Of a stretch of DNA of 55,459 nt, positions 21,930 through 35,132 are shown one piece after another; within the stretch, counting starts at the first letter, position 1; every line of letters begins with the position of its first letter. The stretch is from Pelargonium nanum (Eukaryota > Streptophyta > Magnoliopsida > Geraniales > Geraniaceae), in the NCBI GenBank assembly GCA_036897485.1, contig JAYMTF010000092.1:1-55459 (forward strand). The letters run 5' to 3'. The notes under the pieces are model-generated. The model did not search any database and was not told the DNA's origin. It was given only the letters and a program-made list of their open reading frames with translations. The position numbers and the translations under genes are program-made.

Positions 21930-23269
21930 TATTTTGGCTCGGGATTATCGTGCAGGTTTTGAGCTTACCCTTTTGCTTCTTCTGTTAATGCGCTTTTTGG
22001 CTAATTTAGATGTATTTTATTTGTCAAAATTCTAAAGACCTCATTCTGTTCTGAAGTTAAATATTGTTGTTGTTCAGTTTGTTCTGAAGTTGACGTATAG
22101 ATGGTTTATTTGCATGTCCTTTTTTACTAACAAGTTATATACTTGATTTAGACCATTAGGTAATGTGAGCTAGTGTATAACTGTGATTCTTCAATGCACG
22201 GATATAAGATTAAGACAAGTGACAACAAGAACAGTTTCATGTTGTTGTGGCCTTAAGAGACCTTGTGCAAAAAAAAAATTCAGGCCAAAGATTTAATCCT
22301 ATACCTATGTCCTGTAGTCTTTTTACACACTTCACTGTGTCCTATTCGGTCGTCTTTTGCACTTATAGAATTGGGATGGCTCTTCACTGTTTGCAGATTA
22401 TTAGGATGACGTTTTGTTTATGTAGAAGCCAAAACTTGATTGGCGATTGTAAAAACAACCGATCCATTTGGCCGTCTTTTGCACTTGTAGAATTGGGATG
22501 GCTCTTCATTGTTTGCAGACTATTAGGATGACGTCTTTCTGTCTGTGTAGAAGCCAAAACTTGACTGGCGATTGTAAAAGCAATCGATGTTTTGTTTAGG
22601 ATTACCAGATACCAAAAATGTGGGTGCAGTGTTACTGTGCGAAACTCAATGCCCCGCAACCTCACTTGGGTTAATATTAAGGCTAAAGTCCATGTTGTGC
22701 TTAGCTTCTGATTTCTTGTACAGTTGATTATGCATAGATTCATGTTCTTCATTTTGTCTTTGAATCAGAATTCTCTCTCAACTTCTCGTTCTTCATTGGG
22801 TCAATTTATGTTGTTTGCCTTATGTACTCAACATAATAAAGAATATTGCATAGATGGTGAAAAAATTCTCCAAATAGGAGCACTGAAGATAATGATATGT
22901 TATGTTAAACATTTTTACTGTTTAGAGGTCAATGACTGATCAAATGATAATGTTTAGACCATTTCAAATTTACTGTTTAACTTCTTTAGTATATGATATG
23001 ATGGAAATAACTAGGGCTAGAAATTGTAGTTCTCGGAATGGGCCAAAATCGGTTGGTACTTTCAAAATATGCTCGTGATCTATGCTCGTCCCTTCGCCAT
23101 AACCTTTGACGTTATTCCGGGGTCATTTCTCTTTTAAGGACATTTTTATGTGATTTTTCATGGTTCTATTAGGAGAGAATGAGAAATTGGGTTGAGCAAA
23201 ACCTGGTGGTTTCATCTGGGTGAAACTGTGAGTAATCATTTGCAAGACTAATCTCAAATAATTCTTCAC
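21930..23269. other. PSRP5 3' region and spacer
   Basis: Holds the PSRP5 3' untranslated region and a two-copy tandem repeat at 22351-22590. Nothing else recognised. Confidence 0.4.
22351..22590. repeat. two-copy tandem repeat, 122-base period
   Basis: CGTCTTTTGCACTTRTAGAA, then TTGGGATGGCTCTTCA and TTGCAGAYTATTAGGATGAC, recurs 122 bases apart (22351 and 22473), with the shared later part GAAGCCAAAACTTGA. It probably lies in or just past the PSRP5 3' untranslated region. Confidence 0.85.
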
Positions 23270-23274
23270 TATCA

Positions 23275-23455
23275 ATACATGATTTATATAGAAGTCGTTA
23301 GAGCTGACATTTTGGACTCGAATTCGCAAACACTCTAAATTCAATTCACTTTTATTGGGGTCGCTCAAAATAAACTCGATCAATTTTTTGGGTTGGGTTT
23401 GACAAATCTGCAAACAACCCGTACCTTTTGCATGTCGGGTTTAGATTAAGCATTT
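23275..23455 (+). repeat. CCCG-rich dispersed repeat (family A), partial
   Basis: Contains TTTTGGACTCGAATTCGCAA, GGTCGCTCAAAATAAACTCG and TTGGGTTGGGTTTGACAAAT, which match the interiors at 26150 and 27059. The ends are diffuse. Confidence 0.5.
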
Positions 23456-23937
23456 TCAAACCGATTCTGGTCTACAACAGTTGCATCGTACATGAAACCG
23501 ATTCATAATAGAAAGCTATACACAACTACAAAACTTGGAGACACACTATACTGATTGTTTCCTTTTGCACATGATGACTTGAAAAATGATGTACGAAATC
23601 GAACATCTATGGTGTGCATTGTCAGTGATTCGACTTTGGTTGTTTTCCAACATGCGAAAATATAGATCAGTTGTAAGTGTACATGAGTTCATAACTATGG
23701 GTTGTGCTCACAAACTCAAGTTTCAGTTCAGAGTAAATGACTCCATAACTTGCATCAATTAGACCTTAAATTCCACTAGTAATTAAGTTATTTCATTCAT
23801 CTCTAATTGATAGCTCAAATAATGCAAAAGTTAAGACAAGTTTGACCATCATTTTAGCTAATACCTTTTATTACTATTATTATAATATTGCAGCTTATTG
23901 CATATAACTACATTCAACATTCATGAACTCTTCTTTC

Positions 23938-26900
23938 CTACATAGAAGACCTTAACAGTGATTCAGTTTCAGTGATCCTGAGATCCACAGATTCTCTTAA
24001 CAAATCAAGTGACGTAAATGAATGAGGCGCGAGTAAAATATCCATGTTCTTGCCAGCGTTTTCAAGTCGACTCAGAGACGGCGCTACCTGCATCAAGCAA
24101 AATCAACAAACTCAAACATCCATAAACTCTTGTCATCTTCCGTACTATTGAATCGTGAACTATGCAATGCTATGATTGCCAAAACTTTTGAGAAACTCAG
24201 ATGCGCATGAATGATGTGTGGTTTGAATCTCAAGGTTAAACTGTGATAGAGATGATTTGTAGCTAGAGCTAGCAATTCAAGTCTCAACACGTGCCATGAC
24301 CCGATATAAGCGTCTTTGGGCTCACTGACTTTGTAACGGTGTCGTGTTTGTGTTGGAGTAACCAACATGTTTAATAGTCGTGTCTTGTTCATTTTGACCC
24401 TCAAAACACTCACACACAATTAATTAATCGTGTTGTAACAAATTCGACATGCTCAACACGCACATTTAAGGGTTGTAATTGTAAATTAACCCAAAAAAAA
24501 TCCTAGCTAGTTAACATTGTTATGTCAAATTTGTGGCACATTTAATCGTGTTGGGGATTGTCGTGTCAAGCATGTTGGTCTTGTCGTACAAAAAGTGTAA
24601 GGTAGTCTCGTGCTAATTGTGTAGTGTCAATCCGGCCCATTTAGGTAAATGTGCAGTGCTCGTGTTCGTGTTTAATATATGACCATGATTATTAAATGTG
24701 TCACGATTGTGTTGGCCCGTAAAGCGCACAATCAACCTTCAACACAATAGAAACACGACGCAACACATTTGAAAAACAGACACAATACAGTTACGTAAAT
24801 ACCTTAGTTGGCTGACCAAATGAGTTCTCGTCCATCACATTACCAGAAGTTAGTACAGTCTTCGTCGACCCCGACATTTGTATGGAGTTTGGCTCCAATC
24901 CATCAACAGAAATTTTTAGATTCACCGTGTTGCTGCCGAAGTTCACAACCTGCCAAAAGTATTTTCAAAATATGAAACTCTCATGCCTTGATACAAGAAT
25001 CTTACTATCTAAAATGAGGCCATACGCTAACACGTTCCAAACATTAACTCGCAAACAGAGTTTCATTTCCTTTTTATGTTCTAGAGTTTGCTTTGGTTGT
25101 TCTCGTTCTGCATGTATTAGAGATTTCATTTACACCAACACAAGAAAAATAAGGGCAAGGAATGAACTAGATACACGAGAAGGTATAAAAGAACAGAAAT
25201 GCATAGTAGACTCGTAAACCCGCATGTTTGCTTAAATATACATGCGTTTAAATGCGCCTTCTAGCTTTATATCATGAATTGTACAGACATTTTTTGGGAG
25301 AAACGAAAACAAAGAATGATATTATGTCAAAACAAATGCATATTTGGCAACAACAACGACGACGACTACTTCTATCAGCAAGATTCACAAGGCTATTTAT
25401 GTTATAAGTAAATAAATTAATGGATCATGGATATGGAACATAATTAAGTTTCAGAAAATTATATATGCATATGCTGAAACTACTAAAACATAAGAATTAC
25501 TATGATAAAAAAAATAATGAAGTTCAATATGAGCCAAGTTCCAAAACCTTAATACGAAGGTAATTTTTGTTATCCTCCAAGTTTGTCCACGTGATTGCGG
25601 AGGCAACGAGGGAGTTCGAAGAATTTATTTGGAGTGTGGTGTCAAGAATAAACGCTCCACTTGACTCTCTGAAAAAACGTTGCATCCAGTAGCTGGGAGT
25701 TCCATACTGCTGAAAGGAGTTGAAAACTATTGCATCCGGGTTCCACCTAAACCACGTCAACTTTTGCAGCTCAGTATAACTACTAAACAATATTGAAGGC
25801 GTGGATGTTTTAGAGACGAAAACAAAAAATACCTCCTGTCATTGGTATTAACAAAGAGTGGCGCATAGCTTGCCATCTCAACAAGATCACTGCATCAGAA
25901 GAAATGTACACTAATCTTAGTAGCACGTCATCTTTCTGATAAAGATAAGGAATTGCAGCAAAAAAGCATAAAGTAGCATAAACATATCCAAATACAGCTC
26001 GAGAAACGGGCTTTTGATCCAACTACTAAAGAATCAAACCAGACAAATACTCCATTACATCATTTGGAGTTGTCATGACGTCACCTACCACAATTGCAAC
26101 CTAAATATTCCCTACTCTTCACTGAATCAGAACATTTGAGTGGTGATTATATCTTTAGATGTTTTTACGAGCTATCATTCCGGGTTTTTGGTTGAAAAGG
26201 ACTAACCCAAACCTGAAAGAGGTGTGGGTTTGAGTATTAGACCGACCCAGACTGAAAATTAATCGGGGTCTATTTTAAGCGACCCAAACCCGCAAAAATG
26301 TGGGTTGGGTTTTGGTTGCCCTCGAGTTCGAGTCCAAATTGACAACTCTAGTTTTTACTATTTCAATCTTCCTTGTATAGCTACTCAGTATCTCAAAACC
26401 CTCTGTTGGGGAAATTTTTCCGAACATGTTAACCATACAACAGCAGTTCATATAGTTGTCACAAAAAGATCTCCCTTTTACAAATTACGGGATGTGCTGC
26501 AATGAGTAATGACAGAACAGTCCAGAAATCCTGATGAACTTCATAACTTGAAAGCGTAGATAAGATACCATGACTACCGAATGATTTTATTCATGTCAAT
26601 AAAGGTCTTGATTATGTCATTCACACATTAGTGCCTTGTACGATAGTTAATCAGGTTTTGCTTGGTGTCTCGTCAAGAAGAGACGCCTCCATTCAAATGT
26701 TGGATTCATTTTTAGCTACTTGACATCTCATCTCTATATATATATGTTTGTATAAGTAATTTCGGCAAATACTTCTCTTTATACATGTTTTATTCAACAG
26801 GTCCTTCCTCTTGAAGATCAAGTTCCCATAATCTTCAATGAAGCCTTGTATATAATGTTCAAAGAGAAGATGACCTTTTGTCATATCAAATCCATAACAT

Positions 26901-29900
26901 GGAGCAGTTGTCAATTTATACTAAACATTTTATATACTTCAACCTAGAATCCATAAAATATTCAAGAATTCAATCACATTGAATAGAAGGTAATTTAATA
27001 CGAAATAGGTTCTATATGAAAAAACCCTCCCAGAAATATGACATTTAAAATTCCGTAGAGTTGCCAATTTTGACCCGAGCCCGTGGACACCCGAAACCCA
27101 ACCCGCATTTTCGCGGGTTCAGGTTGTATAAAATAGATTCAATTAATTTCCTCGAAAGGGTTTGCCATAAAGAAAAACAGGGGTCGGGTCGGACAAACCC
27201 AAAAGCCACAAGGACCCACACATCTTTCAGGTCGGGCCAGGGTCAGACCTTTTCAACCCGAAACCCGAATCGCCAACTCTTAAATTAAGAAAAGAAGAGA
27301 TATAACAAATCACGCGAAAAAATTCAGTTTGGCCCTTCTCCAAAAGAACATGTGAATACAAAACAGAATCTCAAATTCGAACAAACGCTAGCATAGCAAT
27401 GCTCGAAAGTATAAGAATATAGGTTTTTAAAAAAAACAACATACCTATTCTTTTCCACCCCTATGAGGAACCCAGCTTCACCTAGTGCTGCTAAAAGACT
27501 TCCTGTACCAGCATCTTTTCCAGTAACAGCATATTCACTCACAAAAGCCTGGAGAATATATAGCGGAAACCCAAATCATAAGCATTCATTCAAATGTATA
27601 GTTGAAAATAACAGAAATGATGTTACCACACCTTTGGACCACTTCTTGACGTATGGTCGAATTTATGAGTCATAGAGAACAGGTTGCTGGCAGATGTATA
27701 AACCTAGTTATCAAGCAAACAGAAAATGAGAAAGGATCAACACGGGCTTGCATAATTATGTTATGAGACAGAAGATGTAATTGAATACACGATTATCTTT
27801 AGGGTTCTTACATGAAAATCATAGATATCTGCTGGGTGGTCCAATGGTTGAGACGACCCATCACAGTTTGTGATAATTTCGATGTCAGGATATGCACGTT
27901 TTATGGCACTATAGAACTTGAGGTAATTTCCTGATTATTTACAACAACAGCACGTAAGTATCCATCCATGTCCATAATTTCATCTCCACTTACAAAAACA
28001 AATTACATTAATCTTCAAACACAAATTGAATGAGCTGAAACTAGGAGTGTGCATCGGCATACCGAATGCCTGAGAGACGGACCAAAGAAAAAAATTTCAA
28101 AAAAATATTTTTTTAGTGTTAGACCGTATAGAGGACAATTGAGCTATATATGCTGTTCAGTAAGATCAAATTAATAAGGAAAATTGCATGGATTTGGATG
28201 TATGCAAACCTCGATAGTTCTTTTTCCCGCAATCCTCATTCCCAACAGCAACATATCTCAAGTCAAAAGGTTCTGGGTGTCCCATAGCGGCACGAAGGGA
28301 ACCCCATTTAGACTTAGGATCACCTCGAGAAAACTCAATTCCATCAAGAGCTTCCTGAAATCAAAAGAAACATTATCAGAGAGTGATGCAAACTAGTTGG
28401 CATTGTATCAGTACGGTTGATTCTTTAGCTGGACATGAATGGAGAAAATGGGGGAGCCTCATGCACTAAGCCTCCCTCATTCATTTTGTTTTATAAATGA
28501 AAATGTTACAGAATCACAAACTTGTAGACATACCTGAACAAAAGGTAAGATGTCGGAAGTATCAACTTGATCATTATGACTGATTCCTGTGAATTTCTAT
28601 TGAAGTCAGACAAAAAAATAAAGCACAAAAGGTGGAGAAATTAAGAAACTGAGCACAGGTATTACCATTGTTAAAAACCCATATTGGCAGTGCACCGAGG
28701 TCCTCCGCTAGCTGCGGGAAAAAAGAAAAGGAAATTAACAACAAATAAATATACAAATGAAGTATACAGTCCAAGTCAACGGTGCTGCAAGCAAATCCAC
28801 CCAACCCTGTACAGCAGTTACCCATCCAAATGCAAAAGATTCCTACCTGAAGAAACTCGAAGTGACCAAGTCCATCATCAGTCCAATACATCCAAACATC
28901 ACCAAAATGTCCAGGTCGTTCTTCCCATGGCCCAACGGTTTCTTTCCACCGAAATGCATTTCTTAACCATTCACCTTCAACAAAACAGCCACCTGGTACA
29001 AAATAGTTTAAGAAAAAACAGCACTTGTTTGGTAGCGTTTGTCTAATTTCTTGTTTTACTAAATGAAAATAAAACAACTTACTTTCCAACCATTTCAATT
29101 ATTCAAAAATTTAAGGAATTGATAGGACACCTCGATCATGTTATTCAATTCCTCAAAATCTGGATATATTTAACTACTTTTAGGAAATACAATTTCTTTT
29201 TTAATCCCAAAGATGCCCTCCTAAACAAGTTAAACTAACACAATAATTGCAATTTTAAAAAACATCCGATATGTCCTATTTTCTGAAGATTTCAATTAAA
29301 ATTTGTTAAACGGATGTCTCCTTAGATTTGACCTAATTTCGATATTCTTTGCATGCAGACAAAATGCAGGGGCAAGAAGGTGAAAATGGATAATTATAGA
29401 ACATTTGCCTGGCAATATTTCCAAGATTATGTGCAAATTAGGTAACAGATTTATGGGTATATAAAAAGCATAATCCTCATTACATATAGAAAACAGACCA
29501 GTACTATTGCTAGGTCTCATTAAAGGGTCCAATATATACTTGCACATGCGCATATTTTATATGCGACCTCATTAAAAGTCAACAAAGTTGAAGTATTAAA
29601 ACACAAATTGACCTTTGTACCGACAAAAAAAAAACTATTTGAACTTCAACAAAGTTAAGTTATTCCACAATGAAAACTTCCATGTGAAACACTTACAAGG
29701 AGTTGGTAATTAAGTGTCATCTTACATAAATCCATTATTACCTGGAAATCTGACAAATCGAGGTTTCAAATCTGCAACCATTTTAAAAAGTTCAGTTCGG
29801 AAACCATGCCCCTGCACCAAGAATATGGTCAAAGAATCACATATAAGCAATTTAGAAAATACAACAAGGACAGCATGATTTTTCTATTTGGTTCAAAACT

Positions 29901-32195
29901 CAAAATTGCCCTTTATCTTACTAATTTTGTATTTGATTAAACTTTCAATACTTCAGTATATGTTAGGACTAAAAAAAAGAATTAAGTAGCTTGAATGCAG
30001 CTTTTACACCTTCCTTTTTTATCTATTAAAAACATATATATTATGGAGCAGAGCAAGTAAAGTTCAACCTAGCGCCCGTTCGGAGAAACACGTACCTTGT
30101 ATGTATCTAAGGGCATGGCTGACACTTGGTCAAACCATAAGACCCCCTTTTTGGTTGTGGTCAATTGAAGTCTTGAATTAGGATTCGTTCCTTTGGCTTC
30201 CAACAGAACCTCCATCTTTTTCCAATTTGAAACGTCAGAAGCAGAAGCTCTGCAATGAAAATTTATATCCTTAAGATACGCCGCAAAGACTACGCTAATG
30301 GTAAGGAATCAACGATTACACGAAAAACTGTAAGAAACATTCAGCTTGTGCTCACATGATGAACGCATTAGCAAGTGTCTCTAATCCATTTGAGCTCGTT
30401 AATGATACAGACACATTGATTGCTCCAGATGAACGAGCATAGAGAACCACTTTGTAGGTCTTCCCTTTCTCAATGTTCTGACAGAAAAAGGAAACACAAA
30501 AGCGTTACAAAGTAAGTTGCAAGAAATCTTACAGTTTTATTTCCCAAACAATAGAGCTTCTAAAACTTGCAGACTAACAACCTTAAAATCAAATCAAAAT
30601 TTTTTGCAGAAAAAATCTCAGTGGTTAACATGAAATTACAAGTTGAACTCGTACAAGAAAGAAATGAGAAGAGAAAAACATGTATATGCATAAAATATGT
30701 CAACTAGTTCTCACCATGCCCCAAAACCCTGGATTATAAATACCGACTCCGCCAGCTGGACAGATATTAGAGCCTTTGCTGTCACAAAGCACCTCCATCT
30801 GAAGTGCAATTTTATTACGTTCAAAACATGATGAGCGGTCTGTTGATACTATGATGGATGACTCATCCCCGATTATAGACCAAGGATCAATGTTTGAAGG
30901 AACATTAGGGCCCCCAGCTTCAAAGCCTGAAACAACCCAGCATGAGAAGTGAGAACAATCAGTTGAAAGTATCAAGAATAACCTAAATCTTTTGTTCATA
31001 GCTCAACCTTGCTATTCTACACATGTATATTAATCATCTCAAAAGGAGGTTCAATTAGTGTATTCTCTGTTCAAATAAGAAAAGGACGATACATAAACTA
31101 GCACAAAACTAACTCAAATTCAATGCATTTAATTTATAATGGTCTAATGGTTGAATACTTTACAGTGCAAAACCGAAGTGGATAGAAATACAAGATACAT
31201 CATCAAACAGATTATTCTCTTAATACTAGGAAAAAAAATTTGGTAACGGAAACTAAACATGATTCCAAGAAGGATAGGCATCAATTAGGGACAAAATAGT
31301 AACCGTAAGAGTATAGTGGAAAGTTTGGTGCACATTAAGATACTGGTTAAACTCTTTCATGCAATTTTCTTGGATTTCTATCTGACAACTCTCACCCTAA
31401 GCCTTTAACTATATGCTCGTTGAATGCAGAATGCATGCGCTAGTACTAAATAGCCGAATGTCGCAAAACAAAAAGAAAAAAAATATCTTCGATCAGAAAA
31501 TGACCTCTGTTGCTTACAAGCTCCGCCCACAGCCCACCAGTCCCAGCATGGTTGATTTCCTGGATAAAAATTTTGCAGAAAAAAAAAATCAATCTCTAAA
31601 TGAATTCTTTGGACTTGCCAACTTAGATATAATAATAACAACAATAATCAAGTAAATGGTTACAATTCTTTTATCCGGAACATCATCAATTCATATAGTA
31701 GTCTCTTCAGAGACATCTGAAAAAATTGAAATGACATAGAGCATACACCTAGTATAAGCTATCAACTTGTAATCTATAATTCCATTTCACAACTTTCAAG
31801 TGGTGGGTTCATCAGTATCCAACATAGACAAGCCACTATGAAGTGTACATGCACACAATTAAGCATGTTAACTGAAACGAGATAGCACAGTGCATAAAAG
31901 CACACTCCACCGGCATAGAAAGAGTTCAATAACGAAACCATAGAAAGTTCCTACAGGAACAGAAAGCCCAATCTTAACTAAAACTAATTCAAATATTACA
32001 AGTCAACCAACTCACCTCAAAGAATATTCCAAATAGTGTATCGGGTATCTTCCTGCTCGAGGCTGCAGAAACATTGACAGAGAGTAGTGCTGTCTGGTTT
32101 GTATCAGCCCCAACAGCATAACATTGACACACACAACAAATCCCAACGAATAGCGAGAACAAAAGCGCACTGAAGTGGCCCTGGAAAGTACCCAT
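23938..32195 (-). CDS. ASD1: alpha-L-arabinofuranosidase, GH51 family
   Basis: Secreted enzyme that removes arabinofuranosyl residues from cell-wall arabinans and arabinoxylans. Rebuilt as 17 exons: 32195-32016, 31559-31505, 30926-30715, 30477-30356, 30249-30096, 29811-29742, 28992-28847, 28711-28666, 28586-28534, 28354-28210, 27930-27812, 27703-27632, 27548-27445, 25889-25833, 25746-25548, 24949-24803, 24087-23938; 2031 bases, 676 aa, every join in phase. Residues 1-27 are a signal peptide. Conserved blocks: IPDTLFGIFFEEINHAG, WSIIGDESS, RFVRFPGGCFVEG, RPGHFGDVWMYWTDDG. The acid/base is E386 in VAVGNEDC and the nucleophile E463 in FVSEYAV. The start MGTFQGHF sits just after an apparent leader-intron acceptor (GTGGTACAG). 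Introns 13 and 16 carry CCCG-rich repeats. The symbol is by similarity to Arabidopsis ASD1/ASD2; I cannot tell which. Confidence 0.95.
24255..24785. repeat. TCGTGTT-rich dispersed repeat (family B) in intron 16 of the arabinofuranosidase gene
   Basis: Contains GACTTTGTAACGGTGTCGTG, CATGTTTAATAGTCGTGTC and ACACGCACATTTAAGG, matching the order of phrases in 50658-51068 (GTTTAATAATCGAGTCGTGT, CCTATTTAAGGATAAAAATG). It fills most of intron 16. Boundaries are approximate. Confidence 0.5.
26150..26350 (-). repeat. CCCG-rich dispersed repeat (family A)
   Basis: On the minus strand it starts AGAGTTGTCAATTTGGAC and contains AAAACCCAACCCACATTTTT, GCGGGTTTGGGTCG and AAAATAGACCCC. The copy at 27059-27281 carries the same blocks in the opposite orientation. 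Both lie in intron 13 of the arabinofuranosidase gene. Confidence 0.65.
27059..27281 (+). repeat. CCCG-rich dispersed repeat (family A)
   Basis: It starts AGAGTTGCCAATTTTGACC and ends with AGAGTTGGCGATTCGGG in inverted form. The interior has CGAAACCCAACCCGCATTTT and GGTCGGGTCGGAC. About 223 bases, no coding capacity. Clear short inverted ends suggest a MITE-like element. Confidence 0.65.
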
Positions 32196-33350
32196 TTTCT
32201 TTCTGTACCACATTAAACAATCCGAGCAGCCTATTTATGCATAAACAAAGCACCGATTCAGGTACATTCCCACTCCAATCCATTAAAATATGAAAAAGAG
32301 ATACAGAACCCAAAAAAAGTAGCTTTATGCTATAAAATACAAAATAGGAAGTATAAAGCACAAACAAAAACATTACATGGTGCATAGATAATCAGTTCAG
32401 GCCTATATATAGAAACTCCATGGACTCACTATCATCAGCAAAGCAAGATTGAGGCTAAACCAAGCACACATCCTGATCCTGATGTCATTTCTGATAACCC
32501 AGTTGCCAAATCATTACAAAATTCCCAACATTTTAACATTTTAGTTCACACCCATCAAAGTGACCCACAAAAACAACAAAAATTACAGAAATTGGAGCAT
32601 ACCCACATGAAAACAGAAACAGAATATCAAAAAATTAACCGAATTAGATCACAATAACAACAAGAAAGAAAAAAGGGCACCTTGTAAAATGATCAAAAAA
32701 CAAACTTTGTTGGTGAGAATGTGAGAGATAGAGATGAGTAGTGGTATGCGAGTGTGTCGACAACTGGAGATTATGAAAGAAACAGGTGGCGTGTCCTGAG
32801 GCTTGCCTTGCTTGAAAGAAAGGAGCTAACTTGGTTGTGGATTACAAGGAATAATCAAAAACCCATTAGGACCCATCTCAGGAATCATCGTCATCTGATG
32901 ATATTGACCTCATTAATTGTGTACGATAATGCAATTTAGTAGTGGGTCGTATGTTTCAGACCTTAGTGACCTCAAAGTTGTGGTTTTTTCTTAAAAAAAG
33001 GAAGTGGATGAGGGAGAGGAGAAGAAGAAGAAGCGTGGAGTGTTTGTCAATGATTTGGTTTGTTGCATAAATTAATGATAGTGTTTAATTGTTGGATTGT
33101 TGGTTGGTTTGTTGGTTGTGGATTGCGTTTACTCAATGACAGAATCTGTAAATAGTAATGATACTTATCTCAAACTAAACACTTAAGTACACTTTTAAAT
33201 GGTTGTTTGGGAACACTAATAAACTTTTAGTGTTTGTTTGTTTGGAAACACTCCTTGTAAATTAATTGTTTGGTAACAAAGGTAAATAGAAGTGATTTTA
33301 TGTCGGGATAAAATAGATATGGGCGGACCGTGGACTCACATAATCTTATA
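32196..33350. other. arabinofuranosidase promoter and leader side
   Basis: Holds the promoter and leader of the minus-strand arabinofuranosidase gene, probably with a leader intron ending at 32203. The rest is AT-rich. Around 33200-33290 TTGTTTGGGAACAC/TTTGTTTGGAAACAC phrases look like MITE debris. No gene seen. Confidence 0.4.
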
Positions 33351-33946
33351 TGGTCTGACATTGAAATATCAAAACTTTGTTGTTTTAACTCATTAAAATG
33401 ATACCTTAATTGATCATATTTCTTTCATTCTCTATCATCCATCAACATCTTCATTAATTTTTCGGCAAGACACTACCATTTTTTTCTGTGAAATCATCAT
33501 TAATATCAAACTAACAACTCAAATCTCGTTAAAATTATTTCAATATTTAATGTTTACAAGAAAAGAAGAGGGAAATGTATAAGCTTATCTCTTTATATTA
33601 TGAATTTATTTATCAGGTGCAAGTGTTGCACATGTTAAGAAATATTGAGAATCGTACTGTTTATATTTTTATATTGAAAACATAAAAGTGCATTAAAGTT
33701 AGTGAACAAATAATAAAATAATATAAAACTTGAATTTCAATTCCTCTTAATATGTGCATGAGACAAACCATTTTAACGAGATTTAAGATGTTAATTTATT
33801 AAAGATGTTTTCACCAGAAAAATGGGAGTGTCTTGTCGGAACACCAATGAAGATGTTGACGAGTGATAGAGGAGGAAGAGAATATGATCACTAGGGTATT
33901 ATTTTAATGAGTTAAAACCACCTAATTTTGATATTTCAATTAACCA
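33351..33946. mobile_element. foldback element with about 170-190-base inverted repeats
   Basis: Left arm about 33351-33545 and right arm about 33770-33946 are inverted copies, sharing ATTGAAATATCAAAA, TTTTAACTCATTAAAAT and ATCTCGTTAAA. Together the arms make up over half of the 596 bases. No clear target duplication was found. Possibly MULE-like or a foldback MITE. Confidence 0.7.
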
Positions 33947-33982
33947 CTTGTTCAAAATTATGTAGTTTTGAGAGTCTAATTC

Positions 33983-34095
33983 ACCTAAGTCTAGTGGTTA
34001 AAGCAATTATTCATGTTTGAGGTCATGGGTCGAAAGGTAAAATTGTAAATGTGTTAAAAAATACTTTTGGGAGCCTATTAATCATTACAAAAGTA
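33983..34095 (+). repeat. SINE-like fragment
   Basis: A tRNA-like head: box-A-like CTAGTGGTTAAAGC and, 30 bases later, box-B-like GGGTCGAAAGG. It is not a tRNA gene, since no cloverleaf can be formed convincingly. It is different from the 2645/20575/52411 family. Confidence 0.4.
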
Positions 34096-34169
34096 AGTGG
34101 AAAGCAAACATAAATTGGGCTAAAAGGACTCGCGTTAGTTTGGGATCTCATTGAAATGAATTTCTTTTA

Positions 34170-35132
34170 GAGGTAATTATAAACAGCTCAAATGTAGTAG
34201 TCACTTAAAACACATACTCCCCTATAATTTTAGGGCATGACACTCAATCCCTATTAACTATCTAAAATATTGTTCAGTCGTCACACCATTAGTTTGTGAA
34301 CTTTAAACACAATAATAGCCCAAAGTGTTATTGATTTTTTGTAGTCAAACAATCCCCAAGTGGTTTTAAATGAAAAATAAAAAAATACTAAAACAAACTT
34401 AAACCCCTAAAATCACACTCTTTCACCTAAAAAACAGCTCACTAAGATGAATCATCTTCACCTCTTTCATCAAACCGTGAGCACAAGGCACAAGGAGGCC
34501 GACGACGACGACGGTGGAGACTTCTTTTTAGATTTGTTCTTCATTTTCAGATCTGTTGGGCATCATTTTGGGGTATTTTTGTGTAATTTTTGTTTTTAAT
34601 TTTTTGAATCATTGTTATGAATTTCAATTTTCATTTGTGGAATTATTGTTATTTTTGCTTAATGATTTGTAATGTGTGTCATTTGTAATGAAATTCTATA
34701 TATCCAAAAAGAATTTTTGTTACTTTTATAATTATTTTGTTTTTAGATCAATTGTAATGGATTTCTCATTTTAATTTTCATGAATTTTATTATGGAAAAA
34801 ACTTGAAGTTTTTGGCATCGGAAACTGCATATGTATGCAAAACGAGTCTCCGACAAAAAAAAAACAGATTTTGGCAAAGATTTGAAGTTTTCAACACCAA
34901 AATCTTCATCTCTTCAATGTTCTTGAATATGTGATGAGGAAAGGGTAATTTTGAAATTTTAATAGAATAGAAAGTCACATGTACTACATGTGATGAGAGA
35001 TATAGTTTTCTGTCAAACTTAATTGATGAACATTGTTTGGGCAACTTAATAGAGGTTGAGTGTCATGCCCTAAAGTTCTTGGGGTTTATGTGTTTTAAGT
35101 GACTATTACGTTGGAGTTGTGTGTAATTACTC
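34170..35132. mobile_element. non-autonomous MULE-like element, 963 bases
   Basis: Inverted ends of about 85 bases share TAGTCACTTAAAACACATA and TTTAGGGCATGACACTCAA. Flanks ATTTCTTTTA (34160-34169) and ATTTCTCTTA (35133-35142) form a 10-base target duplication with one mismatch. The interior has a small GC-rich patch near 34495-34530. Phrases such as CTGTCAAACTTAATTGATGA match the element at 17589-19012, so they belong to one superfamily. Confidence 0.75.

Noticed and set aside
28574-29098. A 174-codon minus-strand open frame over the arabinofuranosidase locus
   Set aside because: It is read-through of exons 7 and 8 and the intron between; the parts outside the exons match nothing in the family.
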